Below are positions 8,531 to 17,637 of a DNA stretch of 64,000 nucleotides, piece after piece (the first letter of the stretch is position 1; each line of letters begins with the position of its first letter). The position numbers and the translations under genes were made by a program. This stretch comes from a virus: the IMG/VR virus record IMGVR_UViG_3300025132_000021, positions 62,001 to 126,000 of that record. One strand, written 5' to 3'. The notes beneath the pieces are model-generated. The model ran no database searches and was not told where the DNA came from. It saw nothing but the letters and a program-made list of their open reading frames with translations.

Positions 8531-9069
8531 TGAGTGTTGAGTGTCCAATTTGTTTTCAAAAGTTTGACTCTTTCCGAGGGCTAAATGGACACATGAACCG
8601 CCATAGACCTAAACGCTTGCGTGCTGAATCATCTAATATGGATTGTCCTATTTGCGGTGAAACTTGTAGTCAAGTTTCCAATACTGATTATGAATGTTCC
8701 ACTTGTGAAACTTTGTGGACTAAAATGCAAGGCGATGGATTTACCTATTTAGAGGCCGAAGAAGAAGATATTCTCGTTCCTTTTTTTGAAGGACAAGTCA
8801 TTATGCTGGATTGTCCCTTATGTAGTTATAGAACACCTCTTATTCAAGTAGGCTCAGGATTTTGCGAGGATTGTGGAGAGATGGTAAGTGCTTTTGAATT
8901 AAAACATTATTGTTTAGAGAATCACCCAGAATCAGTGCGAGACATTATTGAAGATGACATAGATGCTTATAATGAAGCAGAGTTTTGGCTACTTGAGAGT
9001 CATGCAGATTTTTGCCCAGCCATTCAATCAGGAGCCTTCACAGTAGAGGACATAGAAGATAACCTTTAA
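8530..9069 (+). CDS. C2H2 and CxxC zinc-finger protein
   Basis: 179 residues. The N-terminus is a classical C2H2 finger (C5, C8, H21, H25) followed by the basic stretch RPKRLR. Two further CxxC pairs (CPICG, CSTC) make a zinc ribbon, and another set (CPLC and CEDC) follows. The C-terminal half is acidic and helical. It is probably a nucleic-acid-binding regulator or a protein adaptor; C2H2 fingers are common in archaeal virus proteins. The stop lies within the next promoter. Confidence 0.8.
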   Translation: MSVECPICFQKFDSFRGLNGHMNRHRPKRLRAESSNMDCPICGETCSQVSNTDYECSTCETLWTKMQGDGFTYLEAEEEDILVPFFEGQVIMLDCPLCSYRTPLIQVGSGFCEDCGEMVSAFELKHYCLENHPESVRDIIEDDIDAYNEAEFWLLESHADFCPAIQSGAFTVEDIEDNL

Positions 9070-9073
9070 GTAG
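9064..9073 (+). promoter_or_regulatory. TATA-type promoter overlapping upstream stop codon
   Basis: ACCTTTAAGTAGTCGT, first T 30 nt before the ATG at 9095. Confidence 0.85.
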
Positions 9074-9094
9074 TCGTATCGTGAAGGGTTTTTT

Positions 9095-9538
9095 ATGGCA
9101 CTAATGACCAACGGTTATGTTCGTAAAGATTCTAATTCTAAAATGGGATTCTTACCACCAACTTCAACAGAGGCTTTAATGATGGGAGATGGTTCATTGA
9201 TGGATACTGCTGCTTTCCGTGATGGACACCCAACTACTAAATACACTCCTGCTGAACTCGGCATGGATGTTACGGCTTCACCTTTTTACGACCCTGAGAA
9301 AACTCAAGCAGCCAAAGCCGAGCCACAGCCGAGCGAAGGCGAGACAGTGGCACAGGATAGCCAAACGGCTGCCGACTCGGAGTTCGGTGCAGATACTCTT
9401 AATCCATTAGGAGTTTCTATGCCAGATGCACTCCAAAACTTTAATTCGTGGGCATCTCTAAATGTAGGCAAAATAATTCTGGGCGCAGGAGTTCTATATT
9501 TAGCCTATCGTTTGGGGGCTAACACTAATGCTTCGTGA
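9095..9538 (+). CDS. Tail-anchored protein with FGAD motif
   Basis: 147 residues; a polar, Thr/Ala/Glu-rich soluble part and one C-terminal helix (about 124-141). SEFGADTL near residue 92 is an F-x-A-D variant of the recurring tetrad, located between the soluble part and the anchor. It overlaps the next gene by 11 bases. Confidence 0.75.
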   Translation: MALMTNGYVRKDSNSKMGFLPPTSTEALMMGDGSLMDTAAFRDGHPTTKYTPAELGMDVTASPFYDPEKTQAAKAEPQPSEGETVAQDSQTAADSEFGADTLNPLGVSMPDALQNFNSWASLNVGKIILGAGVLYLAYRLGANTNAS

Positions 9539-10058
9539 GTGGCATCCCGGACAGCGTGTAACTTCAATTGCTGTTCAATCATTAGGAGTAGGAACAATTC
9601 TTGTTCCCTCAATTAGTCATGTAATCGTTGAGTGGGATGATGGTTCTTGGTCTAAAGAACGATACCAAGATATAATTTATGTTGGCGAGTCTAAACTTGA
9701 ACCCTTACCGATTCCCACCAAAGGTGGAAATCCGATACCCCGCCGAGGCTCTAATGATAGCACATTAGATGGTGCTAACAAACTTGACTTAGACCCACAA
9801 ATAGATTTTGATGATGACACTATTCCTAATCAGATGAATCCAGACAGACCCTCAAACCAAAATCCCTATTCTTCAGGTAGTCTGAATCCAGAGATATTTT
9901 CAGTTGAAAGTTTTGATGAGATTTCTTACGCACCCGACCGTGGACGATTTTCTAATCCAACCCTACTTAGACAACAAACTTTAGATTCGGCTTTAGAGCG
10001 TGCGATGACCAATTGGTTGCTACAAGGCGGAGGCGACCGAATGAGGAGGAAAATCTAA
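9528..10058 (+). CDS. SH3/KOW-like barrel protein
   Basis: 176 residues. The first 60 residues (HPGQRV, VIVEWDDGSW, ERYQDIIYV) read as a small SH3-like beta barrel of the type seen in KOW and agenet domains. The rest is Pro/Asn/Asp-rich and probably disordered. The last base of its TAA is the first base of the next ATG. A similar barrel-like stretch appears in the next gene, suggesting related functions. Confidence 0.65.
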   Translation: MLREWHPGQRVTSIAVQSLGVGTILVPSISHVIVEWDDGSWSKERYQDIIYVGESKLEPLPIPTKGGNPIPRRGSNDSTLDGANKLDLDPQIDFDDDTIPNQMNPDRPSNQNPYSSGSLNPEIFSVESFDEISYAPDRGRFSNPTLLRQQTLDSALERAMTNWLLQGGGDRMRRKI

Positions 10059-11248
10059 TGATGCCTACTTATTATCAATCTTTTGATACAGGAGAAACTA
10101 AAACTCTTGATGCTTGGTCTCAAGGCTATGTGCTTTACACCCAAGCCGATGGCAGCATGGTAGGTTATACTAAGTTTTCAAATGGGATTCCACCTATTAC
10201 TTTGCGCCCTGTTGATTCACCTCCCGGTTCTGCTTCAGGACCCAACTTCCCTCCATTTGGGATTCAAACATCTGCTTTGTTTCATGCCGAGTCTACTCAA
10301 TTTGATTTACTACGCCGAGAACTTCGCTCACAAGGTTTAGACCTGCAAGCCAGCAAGCGTATTCCTGAAAACTGGGTAATCTTACTTGAAGAAAGTTTGC
10401 CTATGGGTTTTTCTATGCAAGCCTTAGTTGCCCCAGAATACTATTCGGGTTATGATGCTGACCCATTCCAACAAGTAGTAGGAGGACAAGGTGAAGCAGG
10501 AATTAACCAACAAGGAATCGGAGTTATTCTTCGTGGCAACGGACAAATGGCTAAAGATATTTGGTTAGAGGGTTCTTCTTTAGAACGCCAAACTGAAAAC
10601 TTTGACAAAGCCGTTAAAGTAGCCAGTCAATTTCTTAATCCAGTTGTTTCTCATCAAAACATTGGTGCGATTGAAGGTCGTAGTCCTTTCAACACAGATG
10701 GACGACCTTGGAAACCGGGCGACCTTGTGAATGTTTCCAGAGATTCATTAGATGGAGGCGGTTTAGCCACAGCCCATGTAGTCCGAGTTTATACTACTGA
10801 TGTTTTAGTTGTTTGGCCTAATGATGCTGACCACCCAAAGTCTGAATATCCACGAGGTTGGTTCACTCAAGAAGATAAAGAAGATTTAATTTTCATTAAA
10901 GAAGACCCAGCATGGTTGGTCGCATGGAAAAAACTTCCCTTGGATTTATCCTCTCGTTATGGTGCAGAAACTCGTTATGAAAATGAGTTAGGATACAATA
11001 TGGATGGACGCTGGTTCACCCCAAGTAATCCACTACCTTTGTATGGAGGCACGGCAGAACGCCAACAAGAAGCCATGATGATGGGTTCTCCTCCACCATG
11101 GGCTACTATGATAGATATGCCAATAGGCTTATCACTTCGCACTACACCTAAGCATTCTTCTTCAGATATTTACACCGAGATGGATGAAATCAGTCTTCAT
11201 CTTCGTCGTCAAGAGGCTCTTGCTGAACTCACAGGACTTCGCTTATAA
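10058..11248 (+). CDS. Hypothetical protein with SH3-like segment and AE motifs
   Basis: 396 residues from the ATG at 10058, supported by GAGGAGG 8 bases upstream and the TAATG overlap; an upstream in-frame TTG at 10013 has no such support. A region near residues 220-285 (KPGDLV, VLVVWPND, EDLIFI) resembles the SH3-like barrel of the preceding gene. RYGAET (near 307) and FHAEST (near 81) match the recurring tetrad. No membrane helix. A structural virion protein is a reasonable guess. Confidence 0.78.
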   Translation: MMPTYYQSFDTGETKTLDAWSQGYVLYTQADGSMVGYTKFSNGIPPITLRPVDSPPGSASGPNFPPFGIQTSALFHAESTQFDLLRRELRSQGLDLQASKRIPENWVILLEESLPMGFSMQALVAPEYYSGYDADPFQQVVGGQGEAGINQQGIGVILRGNGQMAKDIWLEGSSLERQTENFDKAVKVASQFLNPVVSHQNIGAIEGRSPFNTDGRPWKPGDLVNVSRDSLDGGGLATAHVVRVYTTDVLVVWPNDADHPKSEYPRGWFTQEDKEDLIFIKEDPAWLVAWKKLPLDLSSRYGAETRYENELGYNMDGRWFTPSNPLPLYGGTAERQQEAMMMGSPPPWATMIDMPIGLSLRTTPKHSSSDIYTEMDEISLHLRRQEALAELTGLRL

Positions 11249-11256
11249 TAGCAAAT

Positions 11257-11266
11257 CTTTAAGTAT
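11257..11266 (+). promoter_or_regulatory. TATA-type promoter
   Basis: AATCTTTAAGTATCGG, first T exactly 30 nt before the ATG at 11288; this decides against the in-frame TTG at 11282. Confidence 0.8.
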
Positions 11267-11287
11267 CGGAATGGATACAGATTGAGT

Positions 11288-12160
11288 ATGCGTCTGACTC
11301 AAGTAGGATTAGGTGTCGCTCTACTGTCTGTTGTCGCTTACATTAGTAGCGATAAAGTAAAGGACATGGCTTCCAAAGTTTTTGGAGCCGATGCCATCAC
11401 ACCCGCCGAATTAGAAGAAATGCACATTGAATCAAGCGGAGTCACAGTAGACACCGTTCCTGTTTCCAATGTTCAAGCGTTCCTCGGTTGGGAACAATTG
11501 CACCTGCAACACACTACGGCTGTTGCTAATGACTCGCCATTTATGGATGGCGTAGTTGATGCTCAACCAGTTTATACCAATCCATTTGACATCGGATACA
11601 GTTTTGACCAAGAGTATTACGGTGCAGAAAGTTTTAACGCTGATGTTAATGGAGGATACTCTGGAAACTATGCAGGACAAGGTGCATCTTCTTTTGATGT
11701 AGCAAACCCACCTAATGAAGTTCCAACCGCAGGAACTCCATATCGTGTTCAAGCCCACACAGGTCAGGTTTATTCCACAGACCCCGCAACTGGTGTCAAT
11801 GGACAACCACTTCCCTATTCGGGTGCAACCCCTGTGGCACGGCTTCCACCCGAAGTCAATTCTGACTTCCCATACATGGTGAGTTTGGTTAATGCACCGT
11901 TTGTTACTGTTCCCACTTCTGAAACTGGTAGCAACCGTTTTGGTAGTTTGGCTCGCAACTCTGTTGATGATGCTATCAACGGTCGTTTTGGAGAAACAGC
12001 ATTGGCTCCTGAAGTTGATGCTTCTTACATGAGTCCAGATGGAACAACTATGCCTTTGAGTCAATGGCGTAGCAAATACACAGTCCTTCGTCATTCAGAC
12101 ACAATGGTTTCAGCCATTCCGTTTAGTGGTGGAGTAGAATTACAGTTAAGGAGAGTATAA
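11288..12160 (+). CDS. N-anchored virion-type protein with two AE/AD motifs
   Basis: 290 residues, start set by the promoter spacing. One N-terminal helix (about 4-20), then VFGADAIT immediately after the anchor and YYGAESFN near residue 116, the two clearest copies of the recurring tetrad in one protein. Between and after them the chain is Pro/Ser/Thr/Asn-rich and beta-prone. Cleavage at the first motif would release the ectodomain from the membrane. Function inferred from context only. Confidence 0.78.
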   Translation: MRLTQVGLGVALLSVVAYISSDKVKDMASKVFGADAITPAELEEMHIESSGVTVDTVPVSNVQAFLGWEQLHLQHTTAVANDSPFMDGVVDAQPVYTNPFDIGYSFDQEYYGAESFNADVNGGYSGNYAGQGASSFDVANPPNEVPTAGTPYRVQAHTGQVYSTDPATGVNGQPLPYSGATPVARLPPEVNSDFPYMVSLVNAPFVTVPTSETGSNRFGSLARNSVDDAINGRFGETALAPEVDASYMSPDGTTMPLSQWRSKYTVLRHSDTMVSAIPFSGGVELQLRRV

Positions 12161-12162
12161 GA

Positions 12163-13833
12163 ATGAGTAAGAAAATGTTATATGTCCGTTCTAAGGATTA
12201 TTGGGGCTATGATGCTTCAGATTTTGATGCAACTATGAACTTTTACAAATATACTTGGGTTGTTCCTGAAGCCATGTATAACGACATGGACGATAGCAAC
12301 AAATCCCGTTTGTATCCTTGTGCTTTGTTTTATGTTCAAGGAGTTACTGATAATCATAATTTCTTAACTATCAGTGTAAATGTTGATGGCTCAAATGCTA
12401 CTGTTAAGGGTATGCAAGGCACAAAGCGTAGAACTCGTAAGTTTGAAGTTGGCGTTCCTTTTGCTTATACTGTTGGTAGTTTAACTATGAAAGAAGCACC
12501 AGCAGGTGCAACTTCAGTAGACTTTATTCAAGAAGAAGTTAAAGAAGGGCGAGCCACTACTGAAGGAAGTTTCATTATTGATGGTTTCCTAACTGAAGCC
12601 ACAGATATTGCTGAAGTTGTGGGACTAAGTTCTACTGCTGAAGCCGAAACCGTAATGGAGCCTGCTGATATGGCTTCACCTATGGAAGATGAACCAACTC
12701 CAAGTGGTTATGAACCCACATCTTATGAAGCCGAAATTGATGATTCAGTCGCAGTTTCCGATTTCTACCCTCAAGAATCTGCTCAAACCCACGATGTTGC
12801 TTCTGGACATGGTGTTCCAGTGGCTTACGGTTCTGGGTCTTCCCAGAATCTTGAACCTCCAGTTGTTGTAGATGATGAATACATGGCGGCTGAAGATTTT
12901 GAAGCAGAAGTTTCAGATTTCTACCCACAATCCTCTGCTGAAGTTGGCGATACTCAATCAGGACATGGAGTTCCAGTTGCTTATGGCTCTGGCTCATCAC
13001 AATATGTAGAGCCACCAGTTATGGTAGACGAAGAAATGGCTGCTGAATATGACGATTCCGTAGAAGTTTCTGATTTCTACCCGCAGGAATCTGCCCAAAC
13101 TCACGATGTTGCCTCTGGTCATGGCGTGCCAGTTGCTTACGGCTCTGGTTCATCTCAAAACCTTGAACCACCAGTTGTAGTAGATGAAGAAATGGCTGCT
13201 GAATACCAAAAAGGTCGTCGTGGTGCTGGTGGAAGATTCCGAAGCAAGCGTGCTATTCGCAACGAAGTGTTCGGAGAAACAGTTGCTAATCAAATGGCAG
13301 GTTATTGGAGAACAGGTGTCGTTGGCACAAACCCAGTCGTAGGTTCAGATGTTGCTCGTAGTAATCCTGACAAGCGATACAATTATTTTACTCAACCAGC
13401 AGTTCGTAATGAAAACACAGGAATGTATAACAAAGGACCTAACTTCCGTCAAGCACACAAGATTGCTAAGGGAGTTGCATGGGACAGAGTAGAACGCCTT
13501 GGACTCGCTGCTGAAGCAGAAGTTCTTATGGCTGAATCCAAGTTTGAAACTTTGGCTTCTAAGATTGCCAAGCAATACGAGAAGAAAGGTATGGAACCGG
13601 GCAAGGCTATGGATATTGGCCGACGCACCGCTTACAAAGTTGGAGTTTCTAAGTATGGTAAATCAGGTATGACTCGCAAATCAATTGCAGGTCGCAAGGC
13701 TGCTGAATCTTACTCCGCAGACCGATTCGTAGATTCACTTAATGAAGCCGCCCCAGCACGCCTACCTATTAAGGGCATGGCTGCTGCTATTGTTGGCACA
13801 CTTCTTGGTGTCGGCTACGCTATGAAGAAGTGA
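12163..13833 (+). CDS. Repeat-containing tail-anchored protein with a phage-type basic domain
   Basis: 556 residues. The N-terminal 130 residues are beta-rich. Three tandem 52-residue repeats follow (about 198-350), each opening VSDFYPQ and carrying GHGVPVAYGSGSSQ and an acidic end ending AAE or EAE. Then a basic stretch (KGRRGAGGRFRSKRA) and a helical segment (about 463-520: FETLASKIAKQY, KYGKSGM) of a type widely seen in phage and giant-virus structural proteins. A C-terminal helix ends GYAMKK. Ribosome-binding site AGGAGAGT. Probably a multi-domain virion membrane protein. Confidence 0.78.
   Translation: MSKKMLYVRSKDYWGYDASDFDATMNFYKYTWVVPEAMYNDMDDSNKSRLYPCALFYVQGVTDNHNFLTISVNVDGSNATVKGMQGTKRRTRKFEVGVPFAYTVGSLTMKEAPAGATSVDFIQEEVKEGRATTEGSFIIDGFLTEATDIAEVVGLSSTAEAETVMEPADMASPMEDEPTPSGYEPTSYEAEIDDSVAVSDFYPQESAQTHDVASGHGVPVAYGSGSSQNLEPPVVVDDEYMAAEDFEAEVSDFYPQSSAEVGDTQSGHGVPVAYGSGSSQYVEPPVMVDEEMAAEYDDSVEVSDFYPQESAQTHDVASGHGVPVAYGSGSSQNLEPPVVVDEEMAAEYQKGRRGAGGRFRSKRAIRNEVFGETVANQMAGYWRTGVVGTNPVVGSDVARSNPDKRYNYFTQPAVRNENTGMYNKGPNFRQAHKIAKGVAWDRVERLGLAAEAEVLMAESKFETLASKIAKQYEKKGMEPGKAMDIGRRTAYKVGVSKYGKSGMTRKSIAGRKAAESYSADRFVDSLNEAAPARLPIKGMAAAIVGTLLGVGYAMKK
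12754..13221 (+). repeat. Three tandem 156-bp coding repeats
   Basis: Units start at 12754, 12910 and 13066. Each encodes VSDFYPQ, SGHGVPVAYGSGSSQ and an acidic tail. Units 1 and 3 are nearly identical in protein, whereas the DNA differs at many third positions, suggesting selection on the protein or an old duplication with gene conversion. Confidence 0.85.
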
Positions 13834-13837
13834 TTTC

Positions 13838-14125
13838 ATGTATGGAGTTAATTCGTGGGATACCTACGGAACTCGTTTGGCCTTTAATGCTGATGAAGAA
13901 TCCGAAGATACTGAAGATTCTCAAGAAGATGTTGAAGAAACGACCCAATCTAAACCTTTGGCCGCCACTAAATCAAGTAATGTGTTAGGTTATGCAGTTC
14001 TGGGTGGAATTGGAGTCATGGCTTTTGGTTATCTTTACTTTATGATTAGTAATCCTCAAGCCTATGTTCAAGCCACGGCTATTCGCACAGGCGGAAACCT
14101 CTTGGGTCAAGCCTTAAGTTCATAA
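13838..14125 (+). CDS. Acidic single-pass membrane protein
   Basis: 95 residues: FNADEE tetrad (near 17-22) opening a highly acidic stretch, then one helix (about 49-69) and a C-terminal amphipathic end. It begins 4 bases after the preceding stop without its own promoter, so it is co-transcribed. Confidence 0.72.
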   Translation: MYGVNSWDTYGTRLAFNADEESEDTEDSQEDVEETTQSKPLAATKSSNVLGYAVLGGIGVMAFGYLYFMISNPQAYVQATAIRTGGNLLGQALSS

Positions 14126-14139
14126 GAGTAGTTTTACTT

Positions 14140-14502
14140 ATGAGTTCTATGGACGAGTTTAATTGGGGCATTTATGGTTATCCTGTTTCTGACGAAGATG
14201 AGTCAGAATCTTTAACTGAAATCACAGCCCTTGCTTGGACAGGAGATTATTCCAACTTAGATATTCAAGAATACCACTTTGTTGTAGGCCAACCCGACCC
14301 TCGTTGTAGCCAACATCAGGTCATGGCTATCCGCCGAGTTTCCTATCCTGATGCAGACCCAGAAATCCAAATACTTTTACAAGGCGAATGCACGGCTAAT
14401 TCATGGGAACAATTTAGAGTTTTAGCGTGGGAAACCTCTGCAATCGCAAAGGTGGCTTTTGAAAGCGAGATGTCTTGGGCAGGAACACCAAACTTTAAGT
14501 AG
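14140..14502 (+). CDS. Small soluble protein, unknown
   Basis: 120 residues, Trp-rich and acidic, beta-prone, without membrane segment or recognised motif. It starts 14 bases after the previous stop with a weak upstream site. Its final codons NFK-stop are the promoter of the next gene (AACTTTAAGTAG), so the C-terminal residues are constrained by the TATA element. Confidence 0.7.
   Translation: MSSMDEFNWGIYGYPVSDEDESESLTEITALAWTGDYSNLDIQEYHFVVGQPDPRCSQHQVMAIRRVSYPDADPEIQILLQGECTANSWEQFRVLAWETSAIAKVAFESEMSWAGTPNFK
14493..14502 (+). promoter_or_regulatory. TATA-type promoter encoding the upstream gene's last codons
   Basis: AACTTTAAGTAGTCGT; first T 30 nt before the ATG at 14524, and the TAG inside it is the stop codon of the gene at 14140. 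Confidence 0.85.
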
Positions 14503-14523
14503 TCGTTCAACTCAACTCTGATT

Positions 14524-15456
14524 ATGTCAGACGAAGGTATCTCTCCATTTTTAGCAGAGATTGAATCCGAGATTACTACGGAAGCAGCAGGTAATCCAAA
14601 CAATGCTGTCGCTTTTGATATGGAATCTCAAAAAAACTCCGTAGTCGGTGCAGTAGAAATTACTGATAGCGATTACTCCAAATATCTTAGTTCATCTCAA
14701 CGCTCATCTTTGCCTAAGCATTTACAAGAAGGAATTATTCGTAAAAAGAAAACTGCTGAAGCCGAAGAAGAAGCGATGCCCAGTTTTGAATCTCTTCGTG
14801 ATGAAACCAATGCTTCAGTTCCAGAGGCTCCGCAAGACCCTGCCGAACCTGAACCAGATATTAGCCACATGGGGGAAACTCCTGAACCCGGTATGTTTGA
14901 GCCAGACCTCGGTATTACCGAAGAAGGTGGTCCTGAAGAACCTCCCGCCGCCCCTTTGCCTCGTCCAGAACCCGTAGAAGTAAGTTTTGTAGCAGAACGC
15001 CTTAATAATCAAGAACAAGAACTTAAGATTGCCAGCATGACTCAAAAGCAATATGAGGATTGGTTGTTCCCTGATAACAAAGAAGAATCAGATTGGGCAT
15101 CAGGACAAGTGGCTTTGGCTCGTATCATGGCGAATCTCAAAGCAGCAGGCTATGATTCTGTCAGCCTAAGTTTAGATGATGAGTTATTCCCTGCTTATGT
15201 CCAAGTTGCTTCGGCACTTTGGAGTCGTCAAAACTTTTCAACACCAGTTCGTGAAGATGTTATTACTCAAATAGAAAACGCACCTGCGGCTCAATTGGTT
15301 TCCACTTTAGAAGCCACAGCCAGTGCAGTTCCCACAGAATTAGCGGCAGAACTTTTCAGAGTTCCTGTTGAAGAATCTACTAACTACATTCCTTATGTGG
15401 GTGTAGGATTGGCAACATTGTTTGCATTTATGAGTCCATTCTTCTGGAAGAGATAG
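14524..15456 (+). CDS. Acidic Pro-rich tail-anchored protein
   Basis: 310 residues. Central Pro/Glu-rich linker (about 90-155), a helical domain (about 160-280) and one C-terminal helix ending FFWKR. FDMES and TAEAEEE are weak matches to the genome-wide tetrad. Leaderless promoter. Likely a virion membrane protein; family not recognised. Confidence 0.76.
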   Translation: MSDEGISPFLAEIESEITTEAAGNPNNAVAFDMESQKNSVVGAVEITDSDYSKYLSSSQRSSLPKHLQEGIIRKKKTAEAEEEAMPSFESLRDETNASVPEAPQDPAEPEPDISHMGETPEPGMFEPDLGITEEGGPEEPPAAPLPRPEPVEVSFVAERLNNQEQELKIASMTQKQYEDWLFPDNKEESDWASGQVALARIMANLKAAGYDSVSLSLDDELFPAYVQVASALWSRQNFSTPVREDVITQIENAPAAQLVSTLEATASAVPTELAAELFRVPVEESTNYIPYVGVGLATLFAFMSPFFWKR

Positions 15457-15462
15457 GCAAAT

Positions 15463-15472
15463 CTTTAAGTAT
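15463..15472 (+). promoter_or_regulatory. TATA-type promoter
   Basis: AATCTTTAAGTATCAAGG, first T 30 nt before the ATG at 15494. Confidence 0.82.
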
Positions 15473-15493
15473 CAAGGACGGTGAGAATAATAC

Positions 15494-16297
15494 ATGAATC
15501 TTGACCTTGCTATTCAAAATGTTTTGAAGCGCAGTGAGATGGAGAACGCTATGCACGGCGTTATGTCCAACTTCGGCGGAACTTATCAACTTACTTCCTA
15601 CACCGAATCAGCCAAAGCAGCAGAAGATATTTTGGGAACTCCTGTGGCACACATGACTCCAAATGCTTTGAGCCGACCTACCTTGGTTCAACAGGCAGAA
15701 GTCTACGAAGCCAAGCCTCCTACTTCTAACATGAGTATGATGATTGATGGTTATGAAGTATCTTTTGACGCTCAAACTAAAAACTGGACTCTAAGCCAAG
15801 CAGGAAAGGCTGCTGGCTTCTGGGACAAACTTTTGGGTCGTGAGCCACAACCTACTATTATGGTTACTAAGTATGGAACTAATTCTACTAACCGATTCCT
15901 AAGTGCTGTGGAAAACTCTTCTATCAGCGCATCTACTAAAAATAAGATTGCAGGTTATGTTATGACCTCAATGCGTAGTGGTTCAGTTGAAACTTTTCAA
16001 CAAGGTTATTCAGTAGATACTAAACCTTCAGACGATGTGATTACTTCTTCATCATCTTCTCGCATTATGGAAGCCCCAACTCGTGAATATCATTCTCAAG
16101 AACTTAACCTTGCTTCCGAATATCAAGGAGTTGCCAAACAACGAAACAATACTTTCATGGGCGACACAGTTATTCCACAACCCTTGAGTTCTGCTCAAGT
16201 TGGTATGCTAAGAACACCACTCGGAGACCCAGTTGGACTTCATGTATCTCCGCCAACCCGCCACATGGGTAATGTAAAAACAAACCGAAGTCTTTAA
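15494..16297 (+). CDS. Hypothetical soluble protein
   Basis: 267 residues, Ser/Thr-rich, with no membrane helix. The middle (about 78-150) is a compact alpha/beta stretch with Trp and Lys; the flanks look extended. The C-terminal NRSL-stop overlaps the next promoter. Probably structural by neighbourhood; not recognised. Confidence 0.74.
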   Translation: MNLDLAIQNVLKRSEMENAMHGVMSNFGGTYQLTSYTESAKAAEDILGTPVAHMTPNALSRPTLVQQAEVYEAKPPTSNMSMMIDGYEVSFDAQTKNWTLSQAGKAAGFWDKLLGREPQPTIMVTKYGTNSTNRFLSAVENSSISASTKNKIAGYVMTSMRSGSVETFQQGYSVDTKPSDDVITSSSSSRIMEAPTREYHSQELNLASEYQGVAKQRNNTFMGDTVIPQPLSSAQVGMLRTPLGDPVGLHVSPPTRHMGNVKTNRSL

Positions 16298-16301
16298 GTA
16301 G
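16292..16301 (+). promoter_or_regulatory. TATA-type promoter overlapping upstream stop codon
   Basis: GTCTTTAAGTAGTTG, first T 30 nt before the ATG at 16323 (an out-of-frame ATG at 16315 is not used). Confidence 0.82.
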
Positions 16302-16322
16302 TTGAACAGGAGAGTATGAAAT

Positions 16323-17345
16323 ATGAACGCAATAACGAATGTCGCTCAAGAATCCTATGATGGATTGATGGATTCAAGTTTCTATTCAGGTGTCGCTGGT
16401 ATTGCTGTCGGCGGTATCCTTGGTAGTGTTGTCACTCTACTTCCTTTTTACAAATTAGGAATGTTTGGTAATATCACTCGCACAGTAGCCACAATGGGTT
16501 CAGGTGCATACCTTGTTATGAAGTCTAACCAAGTAACTGGTGATATGCAATCTCTTTATCGTGGTGCAGGTGCAGTTCTCGGATTCATCGGCGCATCACA
16601 AGTTGTCGGTTATCTAACTGCAACCACAGGACTTTCCATCCCCGGATTCAACGGACTTGGTTCAGTTCTAACAGGAAGTTTTGCTTCTGAAGGAGAAGAA
16701 GTTATTGCCCAGCGTGGAGATGGCCGAGTTCTCGGACAAGAAACTGCTACTCAATCTTATTCTGACATTTACAATGCTGACACTTTTGAAGAAGGCACTG
16801 TTGAAATGCAAAACCGTGTTTCACCAGATGACCCAATCAACTCGGTTGTAGAAGAAGCCCCTCTCGGTCATGGAGTCACTCAATGGTTCGGTGCAGACGG
16901 TGTTTCCGCAACTGGCGGTGTTGCTCAAAGTTTTGGAGGAGTTGCTGAATCTTCTACTATGAATCATTCTCCTCAAACAAATGTTTCTCAATATGTTTCC
17001 TCTGTGGATTCATTGGGAACTCGTGCTATGAATCTTAACAAAGGTTCAGCACTTGTTCAGTCGGCTTATGGTAAGGGCTACGAACCTCCTGTCCACTACT
17101 CGGCTGAAGAACCAACAGTAAGTGTTGGACAACCAACTCCTACCCCAATGGCGGGTTCAATGCCTGACTTGTGGAGTGCTTACTCCAAGCCCGGAACTAC
17201 CGCCGAAGAAAGCATCATGGACACCGTTAGGATTATGGCTCCCGGTCAGCCTATTCAGTGGTATGGTGCAGAAACCAGTGCAACTGGTATGATTTCCAAC
17301 CATGTGTCTTCAGCAGAAGGCTTTGGCAGTGTGGTAGGACAATAA
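16323..17345 (+). CDS. Multi-pass membrane protein with AE motifs and a WYGAE module
   Basis: 340 residues. Three hydrophobic segments (about 20-42, 52-64, 83-103) precede a long Ser/Gly/Glu ectodomain. This carries FASEGEE, YNADTFEE, HGVTQWFGADG, HYSAEEP, and near the end PIQWYGAETS, so both the F-x-A-E/D tetrad and a version of the GVPVWYGSAE module found in three other proteins. Likely a virion membrane protein. Confidence 0.76.
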   Translation: MNAITNVAQESYDGLMDSSFYSGVAGIAVGGILGSVVTLLPFYKLGMFGNITRTVATMGSGAYLVMKSNQVTGDMQSLYRGAGAVLGFIGASQVVGYLTATTGLSIPGFNGLGSVLTGSFASEGEEVIAQRGDGRVLGQETATQSYSDIYNADTFEEGTVEMQNRVSPDDPINSVVEEAPLGHGVTQWFGADGVSATGGVAQSFGGVAESSTMNHSPQTNVSQYVSSVDSLGTRAMNLNKGSALVQSAYGKGYEPPVHYSAEEPTVSVGQPTPTPMAGSMPDLWSAYSKPGTTAEESIMDTVRIMAPGQPIQWYGAETSATGMISNHVSSAEGFGSVVGQ

Positions 17346-17367
17346 ATAAAATGAATGGTGATTAAAA

Positions 17368-17625
17368 ATGATTGATAAATACTGTGAATGGACACAAGGA
17401 AAAAATGGAAAACTGATTTGTGCAACGCTTTCTACCGTTGGTGGATTGCATTTGCTAATGACCGCCCCACAACCTGTGCTTGGTTTCTTGCCAAGTTTCA
17501 GTTTCAATGTAATGGGTCGTGAAGTTGGCGCACAACAAATTGTTGGAATTGGACTATTAACTTGCGGAGTCTGCTGCTTAGTAGCCTGCCGTGGTAGCCC
17601 AGTTGCTAACATGATGGATATGTGA
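17368..17625 (+). CDS. Two-helix Cys-rich membrane protein
   Basis: 85 residues, two hydrophobic helices (about 16-33 and 53-73) with a Pro-containing loop and a CGVCC cluster in the second helix. Preceded by GGTGATTAAAA. Topology and Gly/Pro pattern match the proteins at 6155 and 17638. Confidence 0.72.
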   Translation: MIDKYCEWTQGKNGKLICATLSTVGGLHLLMTAPQPVLGFLPSFSFNVMGREVGAQQIVGIGLLTCGVCCLVACRGSPVANMMDM

Positions 17626-17637
17626 GTGTGATTAAAG

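Noticed and set aside
11432-12094. 220-codon minus-strand reading frame opposite the 11288 gene
   Set aside because: Cys/Ser/Trp-rich shadow of a Thr/Gly/Pro-rich coding sequence; no promoter or ribosome-binding site.
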